A DNA stretch of 27,815 nucleotides from an uncultured Clostridium sp. (GTDB taxonomy: Bacteria > Bacillota > Clostridia > Clostridiales > Clostridiaceae): NCBI RefSeq assembly GCF_900769625.1, contig NZ_CAAGHK010000004.1:1-27815 (forward strand). The letters run 5' to 3'. The translations under genes and the position numbers were made by a program. Below, piece by piece: positions 8,447 through 16,836 of the stretch. The number at the start of each line of letters is the position of its first letter. Position 1 is the first letter of the stretch. The notes beneath the pieces are model-generated. The model was not told where the DNA came from and did not search any database. It saw only the letters and a program-made list of their open reading frames with translations.

Positions 8447-9439
8447 GTGGCGAATATGAATGATGTAGCTAAAAAAGCAGGCGTAGCTAGAGGTACAGTA
8501 TCAAATTATATAAATAATGTAAAAGTAAAAGAAGCTTCAAGAATAAAAATAGAGCAGGCTATAAAAGAGTTAGGATATATACCTAATGTAGCTGCAAGAG
8601 AATTAAAAACCAGAACAGCTAGTAATGTAGTATTTATACTACCTACGGTATGGAATCCATTTTTTTCAGAGCTTACATATTACCTGCAAATGGAACTGAA
8701 AAAAATAGGGAAAAAGATGTTGTTATGCAACTCTCAAAATGATTATCTATCAGAGATAGAATATATTGAAATGGCAAAGCAAAATAAAGTGTATGGGATT
8801 ATATCAGTATCGTATAGTAATATACTACCTTATTTAACTGAAAATTTGCCTTATGTTGCTATAGAAAGATATTACAATGAATCAATACCTTATGTAACTA
8901 GCGATAATGTAAATGGAAGCAAACTGGCTGTAAATGAATTATATAAAAGGAAATGTAAAAAATTATTGCATATTACAAGAAAAATAGAAAATAATGCAGC
9001 TCTAAATTATAGAAAATTTGGTTTTGAAGCTGCCTGTAAAGAACTAAATTTAAATTATAGCATTTTTAACTGCAACTGTACCTCTAGTGAATTTAGAAAT
9101 GAAGTAAATAAGTTTATCAAGGAATCATATAACAAAGGTGTTAAATTTGATGGCATATTTTGTGCTACAGATAGATATGCACAGTATGTTATTGATGCTC
9201 TTGATGAAATGAAAATAAAAATACCAGATGATGTTCAAATAATAGGATTTGATGGCGTTAAAAGTTATCCTAATGAGCATTTAAAAATTTCTACAATAAA
9301 ACAGGATGTTGAAAAACTTGCAATAGAAGCAGTTAATATACTTGAGCTTATAGTAAATAAAAATGAAGTTATAGAAAGCAAAATATTGCCTGTAAGCTTT
9401 TTGCAAATAGAAACAACTAAACAAATTATAATAGATTAA
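8447..9439 (+). CDS. scrR: LacI-family transcriptional regulator of sucrose genes
   Basis: This 330-residue cytoplasmic DNA-binding protein has the LacI helix-turn-helix at residues 3-25 (MNDVAKKAGVARGTVSNYIN), followed by a hinge and a periplasmic-binding-protein-like sensor domain (FDGIFCATDRYAQYVIDAL; IPDDVQIIGFDGV). It starts at GTG 8447 after GAGGTG. The gene lies directly upstream of, and in the same direction as, the sucrose permease and hydrolase, and a perfect LacI-type palindrome overlaps their promoter, so it most likely represses them and is induced by sucrose or a derivative. The symbol follows context; ScrR and SacR are both used for such regulators. A terminator ends it before the structural genes. 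Confidence 0.85.
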   Translation: MANMNDVAKKAGVARGTVSNYINNVKVKEASRIKIEQAIKELGYIPNVAARELKTRTASNVVFILPTVWNPFFSELTYYLQMELKKIGKKMLLCNSQNDYLSEIEYIEMAKQNKVYGIISVSYSNILPYLTENLPYVAIERYYNESIPYVTSDNVNGSKLAVNELYKRKCKKLLHITRKIENNAALNYRKFGFEAACKELNLNYSIFNCNCTSSEFRNEVNKFIKESYNKGVKFDGIFCATDRYAQYVIDALDEMKIKIPDDVQIIGFDGVKSYPNEHLKISTIKQDVEKLAIEAVNILELIVNKNEVIESKILPVSFLQIETTKQIIID

Positions 9440-9471
9440 AATCGTAGTTTTTTATTAACTATGATTTTTTT
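9438..9471 (+). terminator. Terminator of the LacI-family gene
   Basis: AAAATCGTAGTT (9438-9449) pairs with AACTATGATTTT (9457-9468), one G-U, over a 7-base loop and runs into further T. The stem begins inside the stop codon. Confidence 0.8.
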
Positions 9472-9615
9472 ATTTTATAGAAAATTATAGTTAGGTTGAC
9501 TATGTATGACTCCGAAAAAGCAGCAAAATACACAGATTGAGAAGTGGATTTTCTTAAAATCAATAAGTTATACTTAGGCAGAAAATAATAATTTTTATAA
9601 AAATAAAAATTTCTC

Positions 9616-9670
9616 TTGAAAATAAGAAAACGTTATACTATAATTAAAACATAAAATTGGAACGTTCCAA
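9616..9670 (+). promoter_or_regulatory. Sucrose operon promoter with LacI-family operator
   Basis: TTGAAA (9616-9621), a 17-base gap and a perfect TATAAT (9639-9644) form a strong promoter. The perfect 14-base palindrome TTGGAACGTTCCAA (9657-9670) has the central CG of LacI-family operators and covers the expected start of transcription, just before the ribosome binding site. A second AACGTT core (9629-9634) lies between the two promoter boxes and may be a weaker site. Confidence 0.8.
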
Positions 9671-9684
9671 AAAGGAGGAGAATT

Positions 9685-11109
9685 ATGAATTATAATAAAA
9701 TTGCAAAAGAAGTACTCGAAAATGTTGGAGGAAAAGAAAACGTTTTAAGTGCAGCACATTGTGTAACTAGATTAAGGTTAGTATTAAATGATACTGTAAA
9801 ATACAACAAAGAAGTTATTGAAAATATAGAAGGAGTTAAGGGGGTATTTTTTAACGGAGGACAATTACAAATTATATTTGGAGCAAAAACTGTAGATTTT
9901 GTACATACTGCTTTTATGGAAATAACAGGTATGAAGGAATCATCTTTATCTGATGTTAAAAATGCCGGGAATAAACAACAGGGAAAACTTAAAAGTATGT
10001 TTAAAGCATTTTCAGATGTTTTTGTAGGGATAATACCTGCAATAGTTGGATGTGCTATGATTTTAGGATTAAGAGCACTATTGATAACAGAAGGTATGTT
10101 TGGATTAGAAGGTACATTGGCTGATACATATAAATGGGCAAGCGATGCCGCATCATTTTTAAACATTATAGCAACAGGATTAAATTTTTTACCAGTACTA
10201 GTAACTTACTCAGCAACTAAAAGATTTGGCGGAAATCCTGTACTAGGTATAATATTAGGCCTTATATTAGTTCACCCAGATTTAGGTAATAGATTTGAAT
10301 TTGTACAAGGAACTGCTCAAAACGTAACTTATTGGAATTTACTAGGCTTTACTGTCCCAGCAGTAGCATTTCAGGGTGGAATATTCCCAGCTATATTAAC
10401 ATCATTTTTCTTAGCTCAATTTGAAAAGTTTATTACTAAATATGTTCCTCAAGTACTTTCATTTGTACTTGTACCAACTTTAACAATTATAGTATCATCT
10501 TTAGCTTTATTTTTAGTATTTGGACCATTAGGAGATGTGATATCATCAGGTCTTGGATATGTATGCGAAACATTATATGTAAAGTTAGGTATGTTTGGAG
10601 CGTTTGCATTTGCAGCACTTCTTCAGCCATTAGTTATAACAGGTACACACCATGCAATAGGAGCTATAGAAGCACAATTAATTTCACAAACAGGATTTAA
10701 TTATATACAGCCATTATGGTCTGTATCAATTATAGCTCAAGGTGGAGCATGTATAGGAATGTTTTTATTAGCAAGGAAGAAATCAAAATTAAAAGAAACA
10801 TCAGTATCTAGTTTTGTACCTACATTAGTTGGAGTTTCAGAACCTGCAATTTTTGCAGTAAACTTGAAGGATTCTATAATACCATTCATATTGGCAGCAG
10901 TAGGAGCTGGATTTGGTGGATTATATATGAAATTATTTGATGTAAAAGCACTAGGTTTTGGATTAACAGGTATACCAGGTTTAACAATAGTAAATCCACC
11001 AGTAATGATACATTATGTAATTGGAAATATAATTGCATTTGCATTCCCAATAGTATTCTTAATTGTATACAACAAAGTTAAAGGAGTACCTGGAGTAAAA
11101 AAGAACTAA
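9685..11109 (+). CDS. scrA: Sucrose-specific PTS permease EIIBC
   Basis: This membrane protein of 474 residues imports sucrose as sucrose-6-phosphate. The N-terminal EIIB domain (about 1-90) contains the phosphocysteine in AAHCVTRLRLVL (Cys26). The EIIC domain (about 105-470) has many membrane helices and the conserved GTHHAIGAIEAQL stretch. There is no EIIA domain, so phosphate must come from a glucose-type EIIA encoded elsewhere, as is common for sucrose permeases. AAAGGAGGAG precedes ATG 9685. The gene for sucrose-6-phosphate hydrolase follows after 52 bases, which supports sucrose over other glucosides such as trehalose. Confidence 0.92.
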   Translation: MNYNKIAKEVLENVGGKENVLSAAHCVTRLRLVLNDTVKYNKEVIENIEGVKGVFFNGGQLQIIFGAKTVDFVHTAFMEITGMKESSLSDVKNAGNKQQGKLKSMFKAFSDVFVGIIPAIVGCAMILGLRALLITEGMFGLEGTLADTYKWASDAASFLNIIATGLNFLPVLVTYSATKRFGGNPVLGIILGLILVHPDLGNRFEFVQGTAQNVTYWNLLGFTVPAVAFQGGIFPAILTSFFLAQFEKFITKYVPQVLSFVLVPTLTIIVSSLALFLVFGPLGDVISSGLGYVCETLYVKLGMFGAFAFAALLQPLVITGTHHAIGAIEAQLISQTGFNYIQPLWSVSIIAQGGACIGMFLLARKKSKLKETSVSSFVPTLVGVSEPAIFAVNLKDSIIPFILAAVGAGFGGLYMKLFDVKALGFGLTGIPGLTIVNPPVMIHYVIGNIIAFAFPIVFLIVYNKVKGVPGVKKN

Positions 11110-11161
11110 AAATAAATAATTTATAAACACTACATAATACATGTAACTTTAGGAGAAATTT

Positions 11162-12595
11162 ATGGAATTTAGAAAAATTGAAAAATATACATACGTAGAA
11201 GAGAAGCATAAGCCACACTTAGAAGAATTAAAAAGATTTGTTGAAAAGAGTAAATATTTACCTAAGTATCATATTTACCCTAAATGTGGATTGATGAATG
11301 ATCCAAATGGGTTGGCATATTTCAATGGAGAGTATAATTTCTTTTATCAGTGGTTCCCTTTCGAGCCAACTCATGGCATGAAACACTGGGGTCATTGCAC
11401 ATCAAAAGATTTGTTGACTTGGGAAGATAAGGGCTTAGCTTTGATTCCTAATATGGAATACGAAAAAAATGGATGTTATTCAGGAAACTCAATTGAAAAA
11501 GATAGCTTGCTATATTTATTCTATACTGCAAATTACAAAACTGATAATGGTAAAATACCAAAACAAGCTGTAGCAGTAATGGATAATAATGGAAATATAA
11601 AGAAATTTATAAATAATCCTATTATAGATGGTGCTCCGGAAGATATGAGTGGAGAAATCAGAGATCCATTTGTTTTCAAAAAGAATGACAAATATTATAT
11701 GTTGTTAGGTGCAAAGAGCAAAAATGAAAAAGGAGCATTATTACTTTATACAAGTGAAGATTTATTAAATTGGGATTATATAGGAGAAGTATATCTTCCT
11801 ATAGATACTGGATATATGATAGAGTGCCCAGGCCTTATAGAAGTTGATGGAAAGGATGTAGTAATACTTTCTCCAATGGGACTGAAAAAAGAAGAATTAA
11901 GATATCAAAATCAATTTGCTACATTATATTTAGTAGGTAAATTAGATATAGAAAATATGAAATTTGATCTTGAATATATGGATGAAGTAGATAGTGGATT
12001 TGATTTCTATGCACCACAAGCTTTTTATGGAAAAGATAATAAACCTATGATGGTGTCATGGTTTGGGTGTGGAGAGCAGAATCTTCCAAGTGACAATGAA
12101 ATGTGGAAGCATGGATTGACTGTGCCTCAAACTCTTAAATTAGTAGAAAATAGACTATGTAATTTTGCATGTGATGAATTGAATGATTTATTTAATGATA
12201 AGAATGAATTCAATAGTAATCAAATAAAGACAAAATCTAATCACTATCATATTCAATTTAATATTCGTAAAGAAGATGATAACACATGGGTTAGATTTGG
12301 ACAGGATAATGACTATTGGGAATTAAGTTTTGACTTTAATAAAAATGTAATTCAAGTAGATAGATCTAATCTTAAACTGCCTGTGGATGTAGAAAACGGA
12401 TTAAAAAGGTGCACAGAAGGTTTAAATAAAGAAGAATATAAAGTTGATGTTTATGTAGATAACAGCTTTGTAGAGATATTTATTAATGAAGGAATGAAGT
12501 CATTTGCAATCAGATGCTTTAATTTAGATGGTAATGAACATGACATAAAATTCAGCCAGGCAAATAACGGAAGAATAGATTACTATAATAAATGA
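11162..12595 (+). CDS. scrB: Sucrose-6-phosphate hydrolase (GH32)
   Basis: This cytoplasmic enzyme splits sucrose-6-phosphate to glucose-6-phosphate and fructose. It is a complete 477-residue glycoside hydrolase family 32 protein: the nucleophile Asp47 lies in LMNDPNGLAYFNG, the transition-state stabiliser Asp168 in GEIRDPFVF and the acid/base Glu221 in YMIECPGLIEV. A five-bladed propeller domain (to about 320) precedes the C-terminal beta-sandwich (VDVYVDNSFVEIFINEGMKS). There is no signal peptide, consistent with an intracellular phosphorylated substrate. TAGGAGAAATTT precedes ATG 11162. It is the second gene of the permease operon and shares its LacI-type control. sacA is an equivalent name. 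Confidence 0.95.
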   Translation: MEFRKIEKYTYVEEKHKPHLEELKRFVEKSKYLPKYHIYPKCGLMNDPNGLAYFNGEYNFFYQWFPFEPTHGMKHWGHCTSKDLLTWEDKGLALIPNMEYEKNGCYSGNSIEKDSLLYLFYTANYKTDNGKIPKQAVAVMDNNGNIKKFINNPIIDGAPEDMSGEIRDPFVFKKNDKYYMLLGAKSKNEKGALLLYTSEDLLNWDYIGEVYLPIDTGYMIECPGLIEVDGKDVVILSPMGLKKEELRYQNQFATLYLVGKLDIENMKFDLEYMDEVDSGFDFYAPQAFYGKDNKPMMVSWFGCGEQNLPSDNEMWKHGLTVPQTLKLVENRLCNFACDELNDLFNDKNEFNSNQIKTKSNHYHIQFNIRKEDDNTWVRFGQDNDYWELSFDFNKNVIQVDRSNLKLPVDVENGLKRCTEGLNKEEYKVDVYVDNSFVEIFINEGMKSFAIRCFNLDGNEHDIKFSQANNGRIDYYNK

Positions 12596-12722
12596 TAGTA
12601 ACAAAACTGAAAAATTTAACAAATAAGAATTGTTTATAAAAAATAATATAGACTGCTTTAGTTTTTGTGTTGATGGTGATTTAATGGGTATCTGTAATCA
12701 ATAGAATAAAGGATAAAATTCT

Positions 12723-13107
12723 ATGAAAAAATATAAGGCTATTTTAGTGATATTGATAGAACACTGCTTACAAGTAAACATGGAGTAAGTAAGAAAACCA
12801 AAGAGTGTTTAAAAAAATTAAAAGAACGGAAAACTCCTTTTATATTGGTTTCAGCAAGAATGCCAAAAAGCATTAATAAGATAAGAAAAGAAATTGAAAT
12901 TGATTCACCTATGATATGTTACAGTGGTGGATTAATAGTTAATAATAATAAGTACATTTTGATATTGAGATAGATATTTCAAAAGCAGTTGAAATAAAAA
13001 AGTATATTAACAAAAATTGGAACAATATAACTATAAGCAGAATAGACACAATGAATGGTGAGCTGAATAAATTTAAGTTAATATATTCTATTTTAATATT
13101 AATATAG
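12723..13107 (+). pseudogene. Frameshifted HAD (Cof-type) phosphatase remnant
   Basis: ATG 12723 begins KKYKAIL, then a frameshift near 12747 is needed to continue into DIDRTLLTSKHGVS, the HAD motif I (DxDxT). The same frame gives motif II in FILVSARMP and the Cof-family segment DSPMICYSGGLIVNNN, then stops at 12971-12973. Shifted pieces (ISKAVEIKKYINKNW) continue to about 13107 before all frames close. Motifs III and IV are missing. It looks like a decayed sugar-phosphate phosphatase that once followed the sucrose genes. The remaining 13108-13362 holds no gene. Confidence 0.7.
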
Positions 13108-13216
13108 AAATTAACCTAATGATTCAGAGGATATATTTTTAATGCTAATGATTAAATTAGCTGAAAATTATATAAAAGTAATTGGCTTTTATATTAGGAA
13201 TAGCCTTTCCATAAAA

Positions 13217-13249
13217 CTTTATATCATTTTATAAAAAAATGATATAAAG
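13217..13249. repeat. Perfect hairpin between the HAD remnant and the SPFH gene
   Basis: CTTTATATCATTTT (13217-13230) and AAAATGATATAAAG (13236-13249) are perfect 14-base inverted repeats with a 5-base loop. There is no T-run after either arm, so it is not a standard terminator; it may be an operator or an RNA-stabilising element. Confidence 0.5.
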
Positions 13250-13362
13250 AAAATTAGTATTGAATACAGTGCAGCTCGTTATTTATGTACTAAAAATAAT
13301 AAAATATCAGTATAAATAATAACATAAAATTCTATAAGAGAAATATAGTAGGGGGATAGACA

Positions 13363-14829
13363 ATGGGATTATTAAAAGCTGGTATTGGAGCTGCAAGCGG
13401 AGTACTTGCAGATTCATGGAGAGAATATTTTTATTGTGATTCTTTAGAAGCTGATGTTTTGGCAGCTAAAGGCATGAAGAGAACATCAAAACGATCATCA
13501 AACACAAAGGGTGAAGATAACATTATTTCAAATGGATCAATTATTGCAGTTAATGAAGGGCAGTGCATGCTTATTGTGGAGCAGGGAAAAGTTGTTGACA
13601 TATGCTGTGAATCAGGAGAATTTGTTTATGACAAATCAAGTGAACCAAGTATCTTTTATGGTGATTTAGGTGAAGGTTTAAAGGAAACGTTTAAAACAAT
13701 AGGAAAGAGATTCACAGCTGGAGGAGACACAGCAAAGGACCAGAGAATTTATTTCATAAATACAAAAGAAATTCTAGGTAATAAATATGGCACTGCAAAT
13801 CCTGTCCCATTTAGGGTTGTAGATAGGAACATAGGGCTGGATATTGATATTTCCATAAGATGTAATGGAGAATATTCATATAAGATAACAGATCCTATGC
13901 TTTTTTATGCGAATGTCTGTGGAAATGTTACAGAAGAATTTACACGAGATAAAATTGACAGTCAGCTTAAGAGTGAGCTTATGACAGCACTTCAGCCAGC
14001 ATTTGCAAAGATATCTGAAATGGGAATAAGGTATAGTGCAATACCAGGGCATACTTTAGAATTATCAGATGCTTTAAATGAGGCATTATCGAAAAAATGG
14101 ACAGAATTAAGAGGTATTTCAGTTTATTCATTTGGTGTAAATACAGTCAAAGCATCTGAAGAAGATGAAAATTTAATAAAAGATCTTCAAAAGAGCGCAG
14201 TTTTAAGGAATCCTAATATGGCAGGAGCAGTTCTTGCAGGAGCACAGGCAGATTCCATGAAAGCAGCAGCAAAAAATGAAAATGGAGCATTCATGGGATT
14301 TGCAGGTATGAACATGGCTAATAATGCGGGCGGTATGAATGCAGGAGATTTATTTGCAATGAGTGGTGGAAATAATACTAGTAAAAACAGCAGTCAGAAT
14401 TATACGCAGAATATTATGGAACAGGCAGTAAATAATGAACAGCAGAATATTGATAGGCTTCAAGGAAGTGGTTCTATAGATACCTGGACATGCAGTTGTG
14501 GAAGCATTAATAAAGGACGTTTCTGCATGAACTGTGGAAAAGAAAAACCAGCAGATGAAGAAAGCTGGATTTGTAACTGTGGTACTAAAAATACGGGAAA
14601 GTTCTGTATGAATTGTGGAACTAAAAAAACAGAAAAAGCAGAAGGATGGAAATGTTCTTGTGGAACTTTTAATAAGGGGCGTTTTTGTATAAACTGTGGA
14701 AGCCCAAAACCTAAAGGAGCTAAAGTATATAAATGTGACAAATGCGGATGGGAGCCAGAGGATAAAAATTATCCGCCAAAATTCTGTCCTCAATGTGGAG
14801 ATATATTTGATGATAATGATGAACAATAG
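13363..14829 (+). CDS. YdjI-like SPFH-domain protein with four C-terminal zinc ribbons
   Basis: This 488-residue protein resembles the YdjI family, called 'virion core protein' in many annotations, whose N-terminal two thirds form an SPFH/band-7-like domain. The start ADSWREYFYCDSL and the block IIAVNEGQCMLIVEQGKVVD are typical. A Gly/Ala/Met/Asn-rich spacer (about 285-370) leads to three copies of a 22-residue zinc ribbon (pattern WxCxCGxxNxGxFCxNCG) at residues 375, 402 and 429, and a fourth ribbon YKCDKCGW...FCPQCGD (about 461-485). AGGGGGAT precedes ATG 13363. Bacillus subtilis YdjI is encoded with PspA (YdjF), YdjG and YdjH in an envelope-stress unit; here a YdjG-like gene follows but no PspA gene is present. 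Membrane-stress function is inferred from that parallel. Confidence 0.78.
   Translation: MGLLKAGIGAASGVLADSWREYFYCDSLEADVLAAKGMKRTSKRSSNTKGEDNIISNGSIIAVNEGQCMLIVEQGKVVDICCESGEFVYDKSSEPSIFYGDLGEGLKETFKTIGKRFTAGGDTAKDQRIYFINTKEILGNKYGTANPVPFRVVDRNIGLDIDISIRCNGEYSYKITDPMLFYANVCGNVTEEFTRDKIDSQLKSELMTALQPAFAKISEMGIRYSAIPGHTLELSDALNEALSKKWTELRGISVYSFGVNTVKASEEDENLIKDLQKSAVLRNPNMAGAVLAGAQADSMKAAAKNENGAFMGFAGMNMANNAGGMNAGDLFAMSGGNNTSKNSSQNYTQNIMEQAVNNEQQNIDRLQGSGSIDTWTCSCGSINKGRFCMNCGKEKPADEESWICNCGTKNTGKFCMNCGTKKTEKAEGWKCSCGTFNKGRFCINCGSPKPKGAKVYKCDKCGWEPEDKNYPPKFCPQCGDIFDDNDEQ
14485..14727 (+). repeat. Three in-frame 81-bp repeats encoding zinc ribbons
   Basis: Units at 14485, 14566 and 14647 each code for a 22-residue CxCG...CxNCG ribbon plus a 5-residue spacer (the last spacer runs into the fourth ribbon). 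The coding pattern is kept while bases differ, as expected of an old internal duplication under selection for the cysteines. Confidence 0.8.
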
Positions 14830-14873
14830 ATGTTATTCTTATGGCTACAGTAATTAAAAATGGAGGATATAGG

Positions 14874-16142
14874 TTGCTTAGAGATTTTTTTAATTATATC
14901 TTTGGGAAAAATGATGATAAGTTATTAAAAAACAGCGATGGTTTATATCAGGAGAATAAGTTTAAAAATAAAACAGATAATTCGGAAGAACTTAGAGAGG
15001 AATCTTTTGACTATGATTCAGGAGAGAATTTAGATAGAGATTTATCATACAAAGATAAAGAGACTAATTTTGTTGATACAAAAAGTGAAACTGATAAGAA
15101 GTGTCCATGTTGTGATGGAGTAATGAACTTTGATCCTGGCAGTGGATGTCTTGTCTGTCCTTATTGTGGATATAAAGAAGAAATTGAAGAGAATCAATAT
15201 ACACAGAAAAAAGCAGAAGAGTTGGATTTTAATGAAGCACGGCATACAGAGAATTGTGACTGGGGAGTAGAAACAAAAACTGTAGTATGTAAATCCTGTG
15301 GAGCAGAAACAGTGTATGATGATTTTCAGATATCGGGTATATGTCCATATTGTGGCTCAAATCAGGTAATAGAAGCTGAAGGAGTGGATACAATTGCACC
15401 AGGCGGAGTATGCAAATTTGAAGTAACTGAAAAGGAAGCTTTAAGCAATTTTAAATCATGGATTGCAAAGAGAATTTTTTGTCCGCGCAAAGCAAAAGAA
15501 AATGCAAAGCCAGGAGGAATAAAAGGAATATATCTTCCTTATTGGACTTTTGATGCAGATACCCAGTCAAGATATACAGGAAAGTATGGAAAAGATAATC
15601 ATTATACAGATGAAGAAGGAAAGGATCGGGTAAAGACTGAATGGTACAGAACGTCAGGATATTATGAGGAGTCTATAAATGATGAGCTTGTAATTGCAAC
15701 TACAAAACATGATAAATCAATTTTAAAGGGATTGGAGCCATTTGATACTGAAAATAATGTAGCTTATAAGCCGGAATATGTAGCAGGGTTTGGAGCAGAA
15801 AGATATTCTGTTGGATTAAAAGAAGCATTCAATAAAGCAAAAGAATTTATCAGAAATCATCTGACCAATAAGATAAATGAGAAAATAAAAGTAGATAATA
15901 ATGCAGACAGGTCTCAGATTATAGATATTGATACTATATTTTCAAATGTCACATACAAATACCTTCTTCTGCCTGTATGGATTTCTTCATTTAAATATAA
16001 TGAAAAAGTTTATCAGTTTATGATAAATGGGCAGACTGGCAGAGTAAGCGGAAAGACACCAATTTCACCAATAAGAGTTGCTATAGCAGTAATTCTGGCA
16101 CTTATTGTTATAGGATTAATAATATATATTAACAGAAAGTAA
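14874..16142 (+). CDS. YdjG-like zinc-ribbon membrane protein (TFIIB-type ribbon)
   Basis: The protein has two cysteine-rich ribbons, CPCCDGVMNFD...CLVCPYCG and VCKSCGAETVYDD...ICPYCGSNQV, of the type annotated as TFIIB-like. A conserved middle domain follows (GIKGIYLPYWTFDADTQSRY; YLLLPVWISSFKYNEKVYQF), and a single C-terminal membrane helix (AIAVILALIVIGLIIYI) anchors it, so most of the protein is cytoplasmic. The frame is open from ATG 14841, but that codon has no ribosome binding site, while GGAGG (14862-14866) sits seven bases before TTG 14874; this start gives 422 residues. It follows the YdjI-like gene by 44 bases and is likely co-transcribed. Homology to B. subtilis YdjG is from domain layout and neighbourhood. 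Confidence 0.75.
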   Translation: MLRDFFNYIFGKNDDKLLKNSDGLYQENKFKNKTDNSEELREESFDYDSGENLDRDLSYKDKETNFVDTKSETDKKCPCCDGVMNFDPGSGCLVCPYCGYKEEIEENQYTQKKAEELDFNEARHTENCDWGVETKTVVCKSCGAETVYDDFQISGICPYCGSNQVIEAEGVDTIAPGGVCKFEVTEKEALSNFKSWIAKRIFCPRKAKENAKPGGIKGIYLPYWTFDADTQSRYTGKYGKDNHYTDEEGKDRVKTEWYRTSGYYEESINDELVIATTKHDKSILKGLEPFDTENNVAYKPEYVAGFGAERYSVGLKEAFNKAKEFIRNHLTNKINEKIKVDNNADRSQIIDIDTIFSNVTYKYLLLPVWISSFKYNEKVYQFMINGQTGRVSGKTPISPIRVAIAVILALIVIGLIIYINRK

Positions 16143-16345
16143 TTTTATATATCATCTTTATGAATATTAATGTATCAGGCGGGTAATCTGATTAAATTAA
16201 TATATTTAAACAATTTTGGCCTAGGGATAGCCATGTAGTTAGGAAGTGTGATATTCATGATATAGAATATCAGTTGCTATGATAATTGAACAGTCATATA
16301 TGCTCTTAGTACTTATAATGTATTAGAAATATATAGTAATGAATT

Positions 16346-16379
16346 AAAAAAGTTCAGGAGGTATATACTGGACTTTTTT
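16346..16379 (+). terminator. Terminator downstream of the YdjG-like gene
   Basis: AAAAAAGTTCAG (16346-16357) pairs with CTGGACTTTTTT (16368-16379), one G-U, over a 10-base loop. It ends exactly where dispersed repeat copy A begins. The stretch 16143-16345 before it holds no recognised gene. Confidence 0.75.
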
Positions 16380-16496
16380 AAGGTATAGGAAAGTATAAAA
16401 ATTTTAAAACTGAAACCTAGTTATACCAATGGATTAAGAGGTATGAAAAGTCTAAAGTGTTATTCACAAAGTGGGGCTTGGCGCAGCCACTTTTTT
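16380..16496 (+). repeat. Dispersed 117-nt structured element, copy A
   Basis: The sequence beginning AAGGTATAGGAAAGTATAAA and ending GCAGCCACTTTTTT recurs at 20773-20890 with about ten differences. Its left half has inverted GGTATA...TATACC (16382-16387 and 16422-16427), and its right end forms a terminator-like hairpin with arms AAAGTGG and AGCCACTTT followed by T. No ORF lies within. It may be a small structured RNA or a non-autonomous IS200/IS605-type element; I do not recognise it as a known family. Confidence 0.75.
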
Positions 16497-16647
16497 ATTA
16501 TCAATGTGTAAATATATTTATTTTAAAAAATTAAAATGTATATAGTAGTAATATCGAGAAAAACAAAGAAAATTATAGTAATAAAGATATATTTTCAATA
16601 ATCGAAAGAAAGTAAAATTAATCAGTAAAAATAGAAAAACTTTTCAC

Positions 16648-16677
16648 TTTGACTTTCTTTGACCTTAAAACTATAAT
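16648..16677 (+). promoter_or_regulatory. CtsR-controlled promoter of the small heat-shock genes
   Basis: TTTGACTTTCTTTGACC (16648-16664) is, on the other strand, GGTCAAA-GAA-AGTCAAA, a complete match to the CtsR tandem heptamer operator. Its first half provides the -35 box TTGACT (16649-16654), and after 17 bases there is a perfect TATAAT (16672-16677). Bound CtsR would cover the promoter, giving derepression on heat shock. Confidence 0.85.
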
Positions 16678-16836
16678 GTACTTGTACAAAAGATAAGGAA
16701 AGGGTTTTAAGAGATGGTGAAAAAGTATAGGAATAAAAATAGAGCCATTAATCTAAAAACTATTTTAAAGAATGACAAATTAATTCAATCTTTATAAACA
16801 AAAAGAAAAGTCAAAATATCAAAGGAGGTCGTTTGT

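Noticed and set aside
9690..10166. A 158-codon minus-strand ORF opposite the sucrose permease
   Set aside because: It mirrors the codon pattern of the plus-strand membrane protein, has no ribosome binding site and shows no family motif. The long minus-strand ORFs at 14350-14826 and 21983-22513 were dismissed for the same reason.
13217..13249. The perfect inverted repeat as a terminator
   Set aside because: Neither strand has a T-run after the stem, so it is listed only as a hairpin.
16380..16496. The dispersed repeat as part of a CRISPR array
   Set aside because: Only two copies, 4.4 kb apart, much longer than CRISPR repeats and without regular spacers or cas genes.
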